A stretch of DNA of 42,122 bases from Pseudomonadota bacterium (GCA_030917925.1 JAUPTV010000162.1:1-42122), one strand, 5' to 3'; positions 18,676-27,414 are shown, numbered from the stretch's first letter. Program-made: numbers and translations. Notes: generated by a model from the sequence alone, not told the origin.

Positions 18676-19437
18676 ATGACCATCCATCTGTACTTTTCGC
18701 TGATCCCCGAAGCCCTGATCGCCTCTATGCTGCCGCCGGAGCAATTTGGCCAGTACTACGCCACCGGCCACAAATACAAGTCCAAGGGGCAGGCGATCTT
18801 CTTTGAAGTCGATCCGGCCTTCCGGCACGATTTTTTCAACATTGATGAAGGCATCGCTCGTTGTACGCCGCATCCTGACGGTACGCCGAAAAACTCGGTC
18901 TACATTTCGGTCTACCGGGTGCTCGAACATATCCCGGTCAGCGCCCTGGGCAAGCTGTACCTCAGCACGGCCTACGGCCACACCCTCGCCCTGGACCGCA
19001 GCGACGCCGCCCTGCCGCCGGCTTCGGGTCTGCACATGTACCAGGACTTGGCCCCGATCAACAGCCTGCTCGTCAGCACCCTGGGTCCCAGCGATTATTA
19101 CCATGGCGTGACCAGCCAGCCGGCCAAATTCATCCGTTTTCCTGGCCTGTGCTTTGTTGAACTGGGGCTGGGCGCATTGGCCACTGATCCTGAGAATGGC
19201 CCGGTCGGCGACCTGCCCTACTCCTTTATGCATCACTTGCGCGAAGCCCTGTTATTCCTGGGCGGCGACAAGACCAGTAAGCTGGTCCATCGGGTGCATT
19301 CTCTGGAATTCCCCTACCGGATGATCAAGAGCGGGTTCTACATGGGCAATGGCCCGGATCTGGCTTTCTATCCCATGCCGACCCACGAAGCGCTGCGCCG
19401 CGAGCACAATAGTTGGTGGCGGTCGGCTAATCTGTAA
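18676..19437 (+). CDS. Unrecognised conserved-looking protein, 253 aa
   Basis: I do not recognise this family. The ATG at 18676 is preceded by GGAGAGAG about ten bases upstream; the 253-residue product begins MTIHLYFSLIPEALIASMLPPEQFG. It has no signal peptide, membrane segment or nucleotide-binding motif. Notable features are many aromatic residues, a run SVYISVYRVLEHIPV, a Gly/Tyr-rich ending and a single-copy histidine-rich stretch (SFMHHLREALLF). Codon use is like its neighbours, so it does not look newly acquired. The 99-base gap after the YyaL-type gene is AT-rich with a TATACT near 18602, suggesting its own promoter. A perfect ten-base-pair hairpin follows the stop. Confidence 0.8.
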   Translation: MTIHLYFSLIPEALIASMLPPEQFGQYYATGHKYKSKGQAIFFEVDPAFRHDFFNIDEGIARCTPHPDGTPKNSVYISVYRVLEHIPVSALGKLYLSTAYGHTLALDRSDAALPPASGLHMYQDLAPINSLLVSTLGPSDYYHGVTSQPAKFIRFPGLCFVELGLGALATDPENGPVGDLPYSFMHHLREALLFLGGDKTSKLVHRVHSLEFPYRMIKSGFYMGNGPDLAFYPMPTHEALRREHNSWWRSANL

Positions 19438-19446
19438 AACCACTCA

Positions 19447-19476
19447 GGTAGCGAGTTGTCAACGCCACTCGCTACC
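19447..19476 (+). terminator. Hairpin between convergent genes
   Basis: Perfect 10-base-pair inverted repeat, GGTAGCGAGT (19447–19456) with ACTCGCTACC (19467–19476), loop of ten bases, starting nine bases after the upstream stop. No T-tract on either strand, so it may act as a 3' stabiliser or a Rho-dependent end rather than a classic terminator. Confidence 0.45.
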
Positions 19477-19534
19477 CACTCCTCCGTTACCCGCTATAGC
19501 CTGTTGTGATCGTTGCGGCCTTTTTCAGGCTTTT

Positions 19535-19891
19535 TCAGTACGGCGGCGGATTGTAGTAGCCGGGCGGTGGTCCCGAATAGCGCCGGTAATAGCGCGGCGG
19601 CGGGCTGGAATAATAGCCGTCATTGTAATAGCCGCCTCGGCGATTGATCTCCTGATTTTGATAATCCATCTGATTGCCGACCGCGCCGCCGATCAATGCG
19701 CCACCCAAGGCACCGGTCACTGCGCCGCCCGTCGGATCAATGGCGTGACCGACGGCAGCGCCCGCTGCCGCGCCCATCAGTACGCCGCCAGTGGTGTAAT
19801 AGTTCGGCGGAGCGCCAGGCGGCGGCGGCGCACACGCCGTAGTCAAACCCAGTGCGACGGCTAAAAGCGTCAACTTTAATGGCATACACAT
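19535..19891 (-). CDS. Glycine-zipper lipoprotein
   Basis: Predicted outer-membrane or periplasm-facing lipoprotein of 118 residues. Signal peptide KLTLLAVALGLTTAC ends in a lipobox with Cys. A glycine-zipper segment follows (GGVLMGAAAGAAVGHAIDPTGGAVTGALGGALIGGAVGNQ, written here in pieces: GGVLMGAAAGAAVG and GALGGALIGGAVG), then a Tyr/Pro/Arg-rich tail. Proteins of this type (OmpA-like glycine zipper, SlyB/YMGG-like) are linked to envelope integrity, but the specific role is not known. Two ATGs two codons apart compete; GGAGG lies 4 bases before the first and 10 before the second, so the start could be 19885. Confidence 0.85.
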   Translation of the reverse strand: MCMPLKLTLLAVALGLTTACAPPPPGAPPNYYTTGGVLMGAAAGAAVGHAIDPTGGAVTGALGGALIGGAVGNQMDYQNQEINRRGGYYNDGYYSSPPPRYYRRYSGPPPGYYNPPPY

Positions 19892-20068
19892 AAGTCCTCC
19901 CGAATATTCTGATTGGTGTGGAATCCCTCTGGAAAAAGCAGGCAGCGTTCGCTCGCGCCAAACGTATAGCTACGCCGCCTGTTGAAGACCCACCAACACC
20001 CCACATTGCTAACTCGTAGTATCAACCTGGCAAGATGAACATCGCCTGAATCTTTCAACAGAATTTAT

Positions 20069-20109
20069 CAGGTCTTGCGCGAAAGACCCCGTTCTTTAGT
20101 GCGGAGTAC
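20069..20109 (+). mobile_element. Degenerate left end of the same IS200/IS605-type family (E4)
   Basis: CAGGTCTTGCGCGAAAGACC followed by a decayed hairpin CCCCGTTCTTTAGTGCGGAG matches the terminal region of the elements at 37709 (CAGATGTTGCGCGAGAGACC) and 31249. It is preceded by TTTAT (20064–20068), close to the TTCAT of the other copies. Only about 40 bases remain, and the pseudopilin fragment begins directly after it. Confidence 0.55.
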
Positions 20110-20506
20110 GACGAATGTTTATGAACAAGGCAGGCTGCTGTACAACGACGTATCAGACCTGGCATTCAATGGCAACGCCAACTATAACGCCAGCGAAGAC
20201 ACCCTGATTCGCGTCGGCGAAGCTGCTGCTACCGAGATTACCCTGCGCAGCAACAGCGTCGGCAACGCCTGGCTGAGCTTCAAACCGACCGGTCGCCTGG
20301 CCGAAACCGAGGGCGCGGCGGTCTATGCGGTCTGCTACGACGGGGTATCAACCAGTCGCATACCGGGCCGCCAGATCACCGTAGACCTAACCACCCTGGC
20401 TTCTTATGGAGGACACGACGGGGGAGACGTATTCGGTGGTCGTGAACTCGCCGTCCGCACCCGCCCGACGCTATTGAGTATGATGTACCGCGCGTCTGGA
20501 GCATGA
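20075..20506 (+). pseudogene. Truncated FimT/GspH-type pseudopilin (C-terminal fragment)
   Basis: The open frame codes for a product whose middle (from VYEQGRLLYNDVSDLAFNGN through DTLIRVGEAAATEITLRSNS to AWLSFKPTGRLAETEG and PGRQITVDLTTL) matches the globular C-terminal domain of FimT/GspH minor pseudopilins. The N-terminal type IV pilin signal and helix (FTLxE) are missing: upstream sequence is instead the degenerate transposon end. The homology stops near 20400, after which the frame runs antisense through the end of the convergent intact fimT-like gene. The region with homology is therefore about 20118–20400. It looks like a gene cut by an insertion or rearrangement. A TTG is the only upstream start. 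Confidence 0.6.
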
Positions 20507-20976
20507 CACACCGTCAGTGATCCAGCCTGAAACCCGCCGCCAGCCAACCGGGAGAAACCGAGCGCATCATAGGACACATACTTCTGCACCGGGGTATTGC
20601 CCCTCAGCGTCATCCCGGTTGAAGCGCCTTGAAAGACGCGAATCACGGTCTCACCCGTTTCCACCACGGTATCCAGGTCCAGATGATCATCAAACACTAT
20701 CCAGCCCTGCTCATAGCCGCCGCTATCCGTGCATTCACGCCCATCTGCGCTTCGACACAAGGTGACGCGGTGATTGCGCTTGATCGCCTCGGAACGGGTC
20801 AAATGCATCGCCCCGATAAACTCGTTGGTCAGCGTCACCAGGCGACTATTACGAATCAGCGCCTGAAACGATGGAACACCCATGGTTAGCACGATGGCCG
20901 CCACTGCCAGGGTCACGATCAACTCAAGCAGCGTAAAACCTTTTTGCAAATGCACCACCGGAGCGCACACCATCAT
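20404..20976 (-). CDS. FimT/GspH-family minor pseudopilin
   Basis: Minor pilin-like protein of type IV pilus or type II secretion assembly, 190 residues. A short leader ends in QKG and is followed by FTLLELIVTLAVAAIVLTMG, the prepilin peptidase site with Glu5 and the hydrophobic helix. The GspH-type domain follows (SRLVTLTNEFIGAMHLTRSEAIKRN, then GWIVFDD). The start ATG overlaps the stop of the upstream zinc-ribbon/TPR gene by four bases, so translation is coupled. The final residues after LNSVGRVR (TASSRPPNTSPPSCPP) are unlike family ends and may be read-out created by the neighbouring rearrangement. No other pilus genes lie nearby. Confidence 0.88.
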   Translation of the reverse strand: MMVCAPVVHLQKGFTLLELIVTLAVAAIVLTMGVPSFQALIRNSRLVTLTNEFIGAMHLTRSEAIKRNHRVTLCRSADGRECTDSGGYEQGWIVFDDHLDLDTVVETGETVIRVFQGASTGMTLRGNTPVQKYVSYDALGFSRLAGGGFQAGSLTVCHAPDARYIILNSVGRVRTASSRPPNTSPPSCPP

Positions 20977-22904
20977 TCCCAGGTCCCGGCCGCCGCCGCC
21001 AGTTTACCAGCCGCTACCTGATCGCCCGCCGCCGCGACATCCCGCGCCAGATACAGCAACGTCCCTGACCGCCGGGCCGGATCGGGCAGCGCCTGCGCCT
21101 GCTTCAGCGCTGCGGCAAAATCCGTTCGGGCAATGGCCGTTTCCCCCCGGCTGGACAGATTTAACGCCAGCGCACTGAGCGCCTCTGCCTGATACTGGCC
21201 CAATATCGGCGACAACTGATCACTCTTTTTAGCCTTGCTCGCAATCTCCTTCAGCAAAGCTTTAGCGGCGACCGTATCGCCCGCCTCGGCCAACTGTTTC
21301 GCCAACTGCGCCTGCGCCTCCCACCGTCCACCGGTATTGGACATGGCCTTCACGGTTGCGGTGGCCTGATCAAACAGTGGCTGGGACTGATCCAACTGCC
21401 CGGTCTGCGCCAGATCGCGAGCTATCGCTCCCCATACCAGCGCTTGGCTGGACGGCTCGGCAATCAGGCGCGTCGCCTCAATCGCCCGTTTGAAATGTGC
21501 TTTGGCGGTTGACGGCTGTGCCTCGTAGAGTGTTCGGGCCAATCCACTCAGCGCCTGCGCCCGCTCGTCGGGCGTCGTCATCAGATTCGTCAAATTCGTC
21601 GCCCGCGTCCAGTACTCCTTCGCCGTCGCCGCATCGCGCTGCTGATGGTGCTGCTGGGCAATCCGCGCTCGCACCTCGACCTGCAACCGGTTAAACACAT
21701 CCAACTGACTGCTCGACAGATTGTTGCGCTCGCCGCTAAGCAATTGAACCGCCTGATCAATACTCCGGGACGCTGCTTTCAAATCCCCGGTTTGCATTTG
21801 GTACTGCGCCAGACTGGCCAGGATCTGTGGATTGCGGGCCGCCGCCTGACTTGCCGCTGCACTCGCCGGCGTCAACTGATCTACATTGAGCAATGGCGCG
21901 GGCCTTGACCCGGCGGGCATCGCTGCGTCACTGCTCCCATTGCCGCTTCCACCGCTACCTGATGCGGTTGCGGCCGCCGTAGTTGTCTTGCCAGCGCCTG
22001 CCGAGCCTGCCGCTGCCGGACCGGAATTGCCAACTGCTACATTTCCGGCTGCCCCTCCGGCTTCAGCCGCTTCCAATGCCTGGACGCTGCCCGGAACACC
22101 CTGCGGACTCGCACCCGCGACGCTGACCGACAATCCTGGCGGTGGCGCAATGGTCACCTGGACTCCCGGATTCACTGATTGGGCATCGATGGGTCTGGCA
22201 TTGGCAACCACCGGCTCCGGCGTTTCCTGAAACCATAACTGCCAGACCAGCAGACCGACTCCGACCAGGCCCACCGTCACACTGCCCAATAGCGGGTACA
22301 GAACATCCGGTTTAAGCAAAAACCGGAACTTGTGATAGAACCGGATATTGAGTTCTTTTTCTGCCTGACGACGAGCCTGATCCAGCAATCTCTGCTCAGC
22401 CAGCGCCCGACGCTTGGCCTCTTTGGCCTCGCGGGCCTCACGGTTATCATCTTCTTCGCCACCCTTGAGTCCCTGCAAGCGGCGGCGTTCCCGGTCTATC
22501 GCCGCCCGCAGATAGGCGGTTTCTTCATAGTTCCGGCCCACAATCCCGCACTGTTCACAGGTATCCAGCCGGCCATCCGTGGCCCGGGGTTGACTGTGGT
22601 AGCAGGCCGGGCAGCGATACCGTTCATCCTCAACCGGTCCCTCTTCAAGCGCGGCGAGGGTCAACTTCATCGGGTCGATGCGGCAATTAAGGCCGATCCC
22701 CGTTAGTTTATTGAACAGTGCCTCGGCTTTGGACTGCGGAATATCTTCCGCCAGTACCACGCGATGACTGATTGAGAGGCTGTGAAAAATATCTTCAAAA
22801 GCCGAAGCCGTGCACTTGAGCATGGGTTGTAGCGCAGCGCGCACGACTGACGATTCTTGACCCGATTGAATGCCAAGGGCGGAGACTTTGAACATCGATT
22901 CCAT
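20973..22904 (-). CDS. Zinc-ribbon, single-TM, TPR-like protein (unassigned)
   Basis: A 643-residue protein I cannot assign to a named family. The N-terminal region resembles a small ACT/ferredoxin-like domain (first 90 residues). A zinc ribbon follows: CPAC near residue 98 and CEQC about 18 residues later. A charged coiled-coil stretch rich in Arg/Glu/Ala (about 130–190) precedes a single membrane segment (LLGSVTVGLVGVGLLVWQLWF, broken here as VTVGLVGVGLLVW, about residues 205–225). After a Gly/Ala/Ser/Pro-rich linker (to about 330), the C-terminal half is helical with TPR-like repeats. The topology suggests a cytoplasmic sensor-like head and periplasmic TPR domain. It is coupled (ATGA overlap) to the pseudopilin gene, hinting at a shared role in pilus or secretion biology; that is inference. 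Confidence 0.75.
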   Translation of the reverse strand: MESMFKVSALGIQSGQESSVVRAALQPMLKCTASAFEDIFHSLSISHRVVLAEDIPQSKAEALFNKLTGIGLNCRIDPMKLTLAALEEGPVEDERYRCPACYHSQPRATDGRLDTCEQCGIVGRNYEETAYLRAAIDRERRRLQGLKGGEEDDNREAREAKEAKRRALAEQRLLDQARRQAEKELNIRFYHKFRFLLKPDVLYPLLGSVTVGLVGVGLLVWQLWFQETPEPVVANARPIDAQSVNPGVQVTIAPPPGLSVSVAGASPQGVPGSVQALEAAEAGGAAGNVAVGNSGPAAAGSAGAGKTTTAAATASGSGGSGNGSSDAAMPAGSRPAPLLNVDQLTPASAAASQAAARNPQILASLAQYQMQTGDLKAASRSIDQAVQLLSGERNNLSSSQLDVFNRLQVEVRARIAQQHHQQRDAATAKEYWTRATNLTNLMTTPDERAQALSGLARTLYEAQPSTAKAHFKRAIEATRLIAEPSSQALVWGAIARDLAQTGQLDQSQPLFDQATATVKAMSNTGGRWEAQAQLAKQLAEAGDTVAAKALLKEIASKAKKSDQLSPILGQYQAEALSALALNLSSRGETAIARTDFAAALKQAQALPDPARRSGTLLYLARDVAAAGDQVAAGKLAAAAGTWE

Positions 22905-23119
22905 GAATGGTAGGCCTCATATCAAGTTAATGCGATAATCAATACGCTAGATTAACAGCAAAGATACATTTAAGTATATCTGATGAGCAGGATAGTCTTC
23001 AATCAGAATCAGCGTATCAATCGCCGCTGAAATGGGGAGAGCAAGTCGCATCGGCATGGATCACCATGCCAGACCGAAACCGGGATCTAAGGGCGGTCTA
23101 AAAATGCCCCTCTCCCTTC
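22905..23119. other. Intergenic stretch without identified features
   Basis: About 215 bases between the murB stop and the zinc-ribbon/TPR gene start, both on the minus strand. The part next to the TPR gene is AT-rich (about 22919–22985) and could hold its promoter, but I see no convincing paired -35/-10 boxes, RNA gene or repeat. Confidence 0.5.
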
Positions 23120-24145
23120 TCACAACACCACCGGTTCCACTTCCAACTCCACCCCGAACTCCGCTCGCACCGATGCCTGAATGGCTTGCGCCAGCCGCAA
23201 CACTTCCTCACCTCGCGCCCCGCCGCGATTGACCAGCACCAGCGCCTGCTGCTCATAAACGCCCGCCGCGCCCAGACTTCGCCCTTTCCAGCCACACCGC
23301 TCGATCAGCCAGCCCGCCGCCAGTTTGAGCGTACCGTCCAGTTGCGGATAACGCGGTATATCAAGATAGCGTTCCGCGAGTTGGGCAAAAGTCGCAGCGT
23401 CCACGACCGGGTTCTTAAAGAAACTGCCGGCATTCCCGATCCGGGCTGGGTCCGGCAACTTGTGTGAACGAACTGCGATCACCGCTTCAGCGATCTGCCT
23501 CGCGGTCGGTTGGGAAATCTCTCGCGCTTCCAACTCCCGCGCCACATCCGCATAGCGGGTGAGGGGTTGCCAGCATTTGGGCAAGCGAAAGGTCACGTTC
23601 GTCACCAGATAGCGCCCGGCGGCTTCGCCCTTGAACCGGCTGTCCCGGTAGCCAAATGCGCAGGCGGCGCGGTCAAATACCACGCTCTCACCGGTATCCA
23701 AATCAACCGCCTCCAATTGCTGGAACCGCTCAGCCATTTCCAGCCCGTAAGCGCCAATATTCTGAATCGGCGCAGCGCCGACCGTGCCGGGAATCAGCGC
23801 CAGGTTTTCCAGTCCCGGCCAACCGCTATCCAGCGTCCAGATCACGAAGTTATGCCAGTTTTCCCCGGCCCCCGCCAGGACATACCACGCCTCGGCATCT
23901 TCCGCGATCAGTTGCCGTCCGGGAATCCTGACGTGCAGCACCAACCCGTTGAAATCACCGGTCAGCACCAGATTACTACCGCCGCCCAGGATGAAACGGG
24001 GCCAGGTGCGCCATTCCGACAACGCCATTAACGCTATCAGTTGCTCAGGCGTTTCAATCGCCGCCAACCTGGCAGCGCGGGCCGGCAGGCCAAAAGTATT
24101 CAGGCGTTGTAGAGAAATATCGCGTTGCAGTAAGCCGGTAGCCAT
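23120..24145 (-). CDS. murB: UDP-N-acetylenolpyruvoylglucosamine reductase
   Basis: FAD/NADPH-dependent second step of UDP-N-acetylmuramic acid synthesis for peptidoglycan. The start at 24145 gives 341 residues ([20 protein letters not shown]); its ATG shares one base with the ltaE stop (TGATG), so translation is coupled. The longer upstream frame merely overlaps ltaE. FAD-binding blocks [11 protein letters not shown] and [25 protein letters not shown] are present, the catalytic Ser lies in NAGSFFKNP and the C-terminal Glu in [11 protein letters not shown]. This is the E. coli-like type I enzyme. Having ltaE as partner rather than the mur/fts cluster is usual in some gammaproteobacteria. Confidence 0.95.
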   Translation of the reverse strand: MATGLLQRDISLQRLNTFGLPARAARLAAIETPEQLIALMALSEWRTWPRFILGGGSNLVLTGDFNGLVLHVRIPGRQLIAEDAEAWYVLAGAGENWHNFVIWTLDSGWPGLENLALIPGTVGAAPIQNIGAYGLEMAERFQQLEAVDLDTGESVVFDRAACAFGYRDSRFKGEAAGRYLVTNVTFRLPKCWQPLTRYADVARELEAREISQPTARQIAEAVIAVRSHKLPDPARIGNAGSFFKNPVVDAATFAQLAERYLDIPRYPQLDGTLKLAAGWLIERCGWKGRSLGAAGVYEQQALVLVNRGGARGEEVLRLAQAIQASVRAEFGVELEVEPVVL

Positions 24146-25200
24146 CAGCGGACACCTGATGTCGAATCCAGGGCTTTTTGCAAAGCGTCGGCGAACTGAT
24201 CGACCGTTTCCGGGGACGTGTTCCAGGAACACATCAGCCGTGCGCCGCCGACGCCAATGAAGGTGTAGAACAGCCAGCCCTGGGTATGCAGCGCCTGAAT
24301 CACCGGTGGCGGCAACTCCAGAAAGACGGAATTGGCCTGCCGTGGGAACATGATGTTCACTTCAGGGATTTCCCGCAGACGCTGTTCCAGACGGGCGGCC
24401 ATGGCGTTAGCGTGGCGGGCGTTGCGCAACCAGGCACCGGTTTCCAGCAGTCCCAGCCAGGGGGCGGCGATAAAGCGCATTTTGGATGCCAGTTGCCCGG
24501 CCTGTTTGCAACGCCAGGCAAAATCGGTCGCCAGTTCCCGGTCGAAAAACAGAATTGCTTCGCCGACCGCCATGCCGTTTTTCGTCCCGCCCAGACACAG
24601 CACCTCGATCCCGGCCTGCCAACTCAGTTGCGCCGGGGTCAGGTCCAGTTCCGCCAGCGCATTCGCGAAGCGCGAGCCGTCCATTTGCATTTTCAATCCG
24701 TACTGATCAGCCAGTTTCCGCAAGGCGCGCAATTCGTCCGGGGTGTAAATCGTACCCAGTTCCGTGGTTTGAGTGACGCTGAGTACCTTGGGCTTGGGGT
24801 AGTGGATGTCCGAACGGCGGGTAATCAAGCGTTCCACGTCTGCCGGATCGAGTTTGCCTTGTGCGCCCCGCGCCAGCAGCAGCTTGGAACCATTGGAGGC
24901 GAATTCGGGACCGCCGCATTCGTCGGTTTCGATATGTGCGTTCTCATGGCAAATCACGCTGTGGTAGGACTGGCAAAGTGCCGCCAGCGACAGCGAATTG
25001 GCGGCAGTGCCATTGAAGACGAAGAACACTTCGCAATCGGTCTCAAACAGCTCGCGAAAGCAGTCCGTCGCCCGCTGGGTCCAGGCATCGTTGCCGTAAG
25101 CCGGCGCATCGCCCTGATTGGCTTCCAGTAAGTAGTTCAGGGCTTCCGGGCAGATCCCGGAGTAATTGTCGCTGGCAAGCTGCGTGACTGGCTGATTCAT
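24145..25200 (-). CDS. ltaE: Low-specificity L-threonine aldolase
   Basis: PLP-dependent enzyme cleaving L-threonine and L-allo-threonine to glycine and acetaldehyde. The 351 residues begin [21 protein letters not shown]; recognisable blocks are [41 protein letters not shown] and the PLP-lysine segment [15 protein letters not shown]. Its stop overlaps the murB start by one base. The gene starts 15 bases beyond the rpoH terminator, so its own promoter must lie within or before the rpoH 3' region or it depends on read-through. Confidence 0.93.
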   Translation of the reverse strand: MNQPVTQLASDNYSGICPEALNYLLEANQGDAPAYGNDAWTQRATDCFRELFETDCEVFFVFNGTAANSLSLAALCQSYHSVICHENAHIETDECGGPEFASNGSKLLLARGAQGKLDPADVERLITRRSDIHYPKPKVLSVTQTTELGTIYTPDELRALRKLADQYGLKMQMDGSRFANALAELDLTPAQLSWQAGIEVLCLGGTKNGMAVGEAILFFDRELATDFAWRCKQAGQLASKMRFIAAPWLGLLETGAWLRNARHANAMAARLEQRLREIPEVNIMFPRQANSVFLELPPPVIQALHTQGWLFYTFIGVGGARLMCSWNTSPETVDQFADALQKALDSTSGVR

Positions 25201-25214
25201 AGGGAATTTCCCGT

Positions 25215-25238
25215 AAAAAAACCCGCCGGGCAGCGGGT
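25215..25238 (-). terminator. rpoH: Intrinsic terminator of rpoH
   Basis: On the minus strand ACCCGC (25238–25233) pairs with GCGGGT (25226–25221) around a short loop and is followed by a run of seven T (plus-strand A at 25215–25221). It lies about 45 bases after the rpoH stop: a canonical Rho-independent terminator, with the palindromic repeat at 25247–25276 between it and the stop. Confidence 0.85.
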
Positions 25239-25246
25239 CGATCAGT

Positions 25247-25276
25247 TCCCCCCTTTGTAAAAGGGGGGCAGGGGGG
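25247..25276. repeat. CCCCCCTTT...AAAGGGGGG palindromic repeat
   Basis: Inverted repeat CCCCCCTTT (about 25248–25256) and AAAAGGGGGG (25259–25268) followed by CAGGGGGGATTTTT. This kind of G/C-tract palindrome is a widespread dispersed repeat in bacteria with large repeat families; here only one copy is present. It lies between rpoH and its terminator. Confidence 0.55.
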
Positions 25277-25281
25277 ATTTT

Positions 25282-26163
25282 TCAAGCCGGCGCAGGCAGG
25301 GCGGCGCGCAGCTTTTTCATGGCGTTGTTTTCCAACTGCCGGATGCGTTCGGCGGACACCTTATATTCCGCCGCCAGTTGATGCAAGGTTGGCTTGGCGT
25401 CGCTCAGCCAGCGGCGTTGCACGATGTCCCGGCTGCGCGGATCGAGCCGTTCCAGCGCATCGCCCAGTTGACTGACCGCCTGTTCGTCCCAGTCATCGCG
25501 TTCCAGCGCCTCGGCGGGATTGGCCTGCTCATCGCGTAAATAAGCGGAAGGGGCGAAGCTCTCCGAATCGTCATCACCATCCGCATCCGTGAGGGGATCG
25601 AACGACACATCATAGCCGTTCAACCGGGATTCCATTTCCATGACATTCTCGGGAGTCACGCCGAGTTCCCGTGCGACGGTATTCACCTCGTCGTGATTCA
25701 GCCAGCCCAGGCGCTTTTTCGAGCCGCGCAGCTTGAAGAACAGCTTGCGTTGCGCCTTGGTGGTGGCGACCTTGACGATCCGCCAGTTGCGCAGAATGAA
25801 TTCATGAATTTCCGCCCGAATCCAGTGGACGGCAAACGACACCAGTCGCACGCCATGCTCCGGGTCGAAGCGCTTAACGGCCTTCATCAGACCGACATTG
25901 CCTTCCTGGATCAGATCAGCGAGCGGTAACCCGTAGCCGAGATAGCCACGAGCGATATGCACCACGAAGCGCAGATGGGCCACAATCAGGCGTTGCGCGG
26001 CATCCAGATCGTTGCGCAACCGCAACTGCTGGGCCAGTTCCTGCTCTTCTTCAGTGCTCAACATGGGTATCCGGTTGACCGTCTGGATATAGCTGTCCAG
26101 ACTGCCGACCAGAACCGGTAGATGATCAAGGCGGGGAACCAGCGCAGTCGTTGTCATCGTCAT
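25282..26163 (-). CDS. rpoH: RNA polymerase heat-shock sigma factor (sigma-32)
   Basis: Directs RNA polymerase to heat-shock promoters. The 293 residues include region 2 ([29 protein letters not shown], in pieces [14 protein letters not shown] and [18 protein letters not shown]), the RpoH-specific box QRKLFFKLR that mediates FtsH/DnaK control, and region 4 with the helix-turn-helix [23 protein letters not shown] five bases before the first ATG fixes the start. ftsY lies immediately upstream, but ftsE and ftsX, which usually sit between ftsY and rpoH in gammaproteobacteria, are absent. Its promoter sits inside a CIRCE-like operator (26196–26225), suggesting HrcA repression. Confidence 0.97.
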   Translation of the reverse strand: MTMTTTALVPRLDHLPVLVGSLDSYIQTVNRIPMLSTEEEQELAQQLRLRNDLDAAQRLIVAHLRFVVHIARGYLGYGLPLADLIQEGNVGLMKAVKRFDPEHGVRLVSFAVHWIRAEIHEFILRNWRIVKVATTKAQRKLFFKLRGSKKRLGWLNHDEVNTVARELGVTPENVMEMESRLNGYDVSFDPLTDADGDDDSESFAPSAYLRDEQANPAEALERDDWDEQAVSQLGDALERLDPRSRDIVQRRWLSDAKPTLHQLAAEYKVSAERIRQLENNAMKKLRAALPAPA

Positions 26164-26195
26164 TCACTCCTCCATCAATTCAAGTATCTGGCGCT

Positions 26196-26225
26196 ATTTT
26201 AGCACTCCCTCGCTTGGAGTGCCAA
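26196..26225 (-). promoter_or_regulatory. rpoH: rpoH sigma70-type promoter overlapping a CIRCE (HrcA) operator
   Basis: In rpoH orientation TTGGCACTC-N9-GAGTGCTAA (26225–26199) matches CIRCE (TTAGCACTC-N9-GAGTGCTAA) with one mismatch and exact 9-base spacing. The same bases form a promoter: -35 TTGGCA (26225–26220), 18-base spacer, -10 TAAAAT (26201–26196), each five of six consensus bases. Bound HrcA would cover both boxes. It lies 33 bases before the rpoH ATG and just after ftsY. Confidence 0.85.
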
Positions 26226-26243
26226 ACCCGTTAGCGGTTCCGG

Positions 26244-27305
26244 TCAATCAGCGACTTCATCACCCAGCAGGGCCGTCACGAACTCGGCGGCGTCAAATGT
26301 GCGCAAATCCTCAATGCTTTCGCCGACGCCGATAAAGCGGATCGGTAAGCCCAGGCGGCGAGCGATGGCGAAAACAATGCCGCCCTTGGCCGTACCGTCC
26401 AGCTTGGTCAGAATCAGGCCGGTCACGCCGACCGCTTCGTGGAATTGCACCGCCTGATTCAAGGCGTTCTGCCCGGTGCTGGCATCGACGACCAGCAGCA
26501 CTTCATGGGGTGCCGTGGCGTCCAGTTTGCCAATGACCCGTTTGATCTTCTTGAGTTCCTCCATCAGATTTGCCTGGGTATGCAGGCGGCCAGCGGTATC
26601 CGCAATGACGACTTCGACCTTGCGGGATTGGGCAGCCTGAATGGCGTCATAAATGACCGAGGCCGAATCTGAACCACTCGGCTGGGCGATGACCGGAATC
26701 TGATTGCGTTCGCCCCAGACCTGTAGTTGCTCCACGGCCGCCGCGCGGAAGGTGTCGCCCGCCGCCAGCAACACGGAATGCCCCGCGTTTTGCAGCCACT
26801 GGGCCAGCTTGCCGATGGTGGTGGTCTTGCCAACGCCATTGACCCCGACGGTCAGAATGACGTAGGGGCAGGAGTCGCTGGGTCGCCACGGCTGCTGGCA
26901 GGGCGCGAGGATGGCCAGCAGGTCGTCATGCAGCGCCTGGAGCAGCGCGGGTACATCGTTTAACTGCTGGCGCGAGACCCGCTCGGTCAGTTGCTGAATC
27001 AGATGATTCGTCACCTCCACGCCGACATCGGCCATCAATAACCGGCTTTCCAGTTCCTCCAGCGCCGCATCGTCCAGCTTCCGGCCCTTGAACAAACTGG
27101 ACAGTCCCGACACCAGACTTTGGCGGGTGCGCCGCAGCCGGTCGCGTAACCGGGCAAAAGGTTTGGTTTCCGCCGGTTCTGTCGGCGCAACCGCCGCTTC
27201 TGCAACCGCATCCTTGCGGAAGGAGGGGAAGCGGATGGGCCGATTTAGCACTTCAAACAGGCTGGATTTTTTGGGAGCGGTCACAGCGGATTTGGGGTCA
27301 GTCAT
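26244..27305 (-). CDS. ftsY: Signal recognition particle receptor FtsY
   Basis: GTPase that docks SRP–ribosome complexes at the membrane for co-translational insertion. The start at 27305 gives 353 residues (MTDPKSAVTAPKKSSLFEVL); the much longer upstream open frame runs antisense into leuA and is not coding. The N-terminal variable region is short (about 60 residues). The NG domain shows GVNGVGKTTTIGKLAQ (G1), AGDTFRAAAVEQL, DTAGRLHTQ (G3) and TKLDGTAKGG (G4). Divergent from leuA; followed by rpoH after 80 bases, without ftsEX. Confidence 0.96.
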   Translation of the reverse strand: MTDPKSAVTAPKKSSLFEVLNRPIRFPSFRKDAVAEAAVAPTEPAETKPFARLRDRLRRTRQSLVSGLSSLFKGRKLDDAALEELESRLLMADVGVEVTNHLIQQLTERVSRQQLNDVPALLQALHDDLLAILAPCQQPWRPSDSCPYVILTVGVNGVGKTTTIGKLAQWLQNAGHSVLLAAGDTFRAAAVEQLQVWGERNQIPVIAQPSGSDSASVIYDAIQAAQSRKVEVVIADTAGRLHTQANLMEELKKIKRVIGKLDATAPHEVLLVVDASTGQNALNQAVQFHEAVGVTGLILTKLDGTAKGGIVFAIARRLGLPIRFIGVGESIEDLRTFDAAEFVTALLGDEVAD

Positions 27306-27414
27306 GGGCAGGTCCGGATTTGAGGTAGGAGGGTAACGACGGTGATGGATTGTAGTGCGTGACCGGAACTCCCCAAAGTGGGACCGGCTTTCCGGGTGAG
27401 TGTACTGGGTTAAA

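Noticed and set aside
24178-25131. 317-codon plus-strand frame opposite ltaE
   Set aside because: Antisense shadow of ltaE with no recognisable motifs; ltaE has clear PLP-enzyme signatures.
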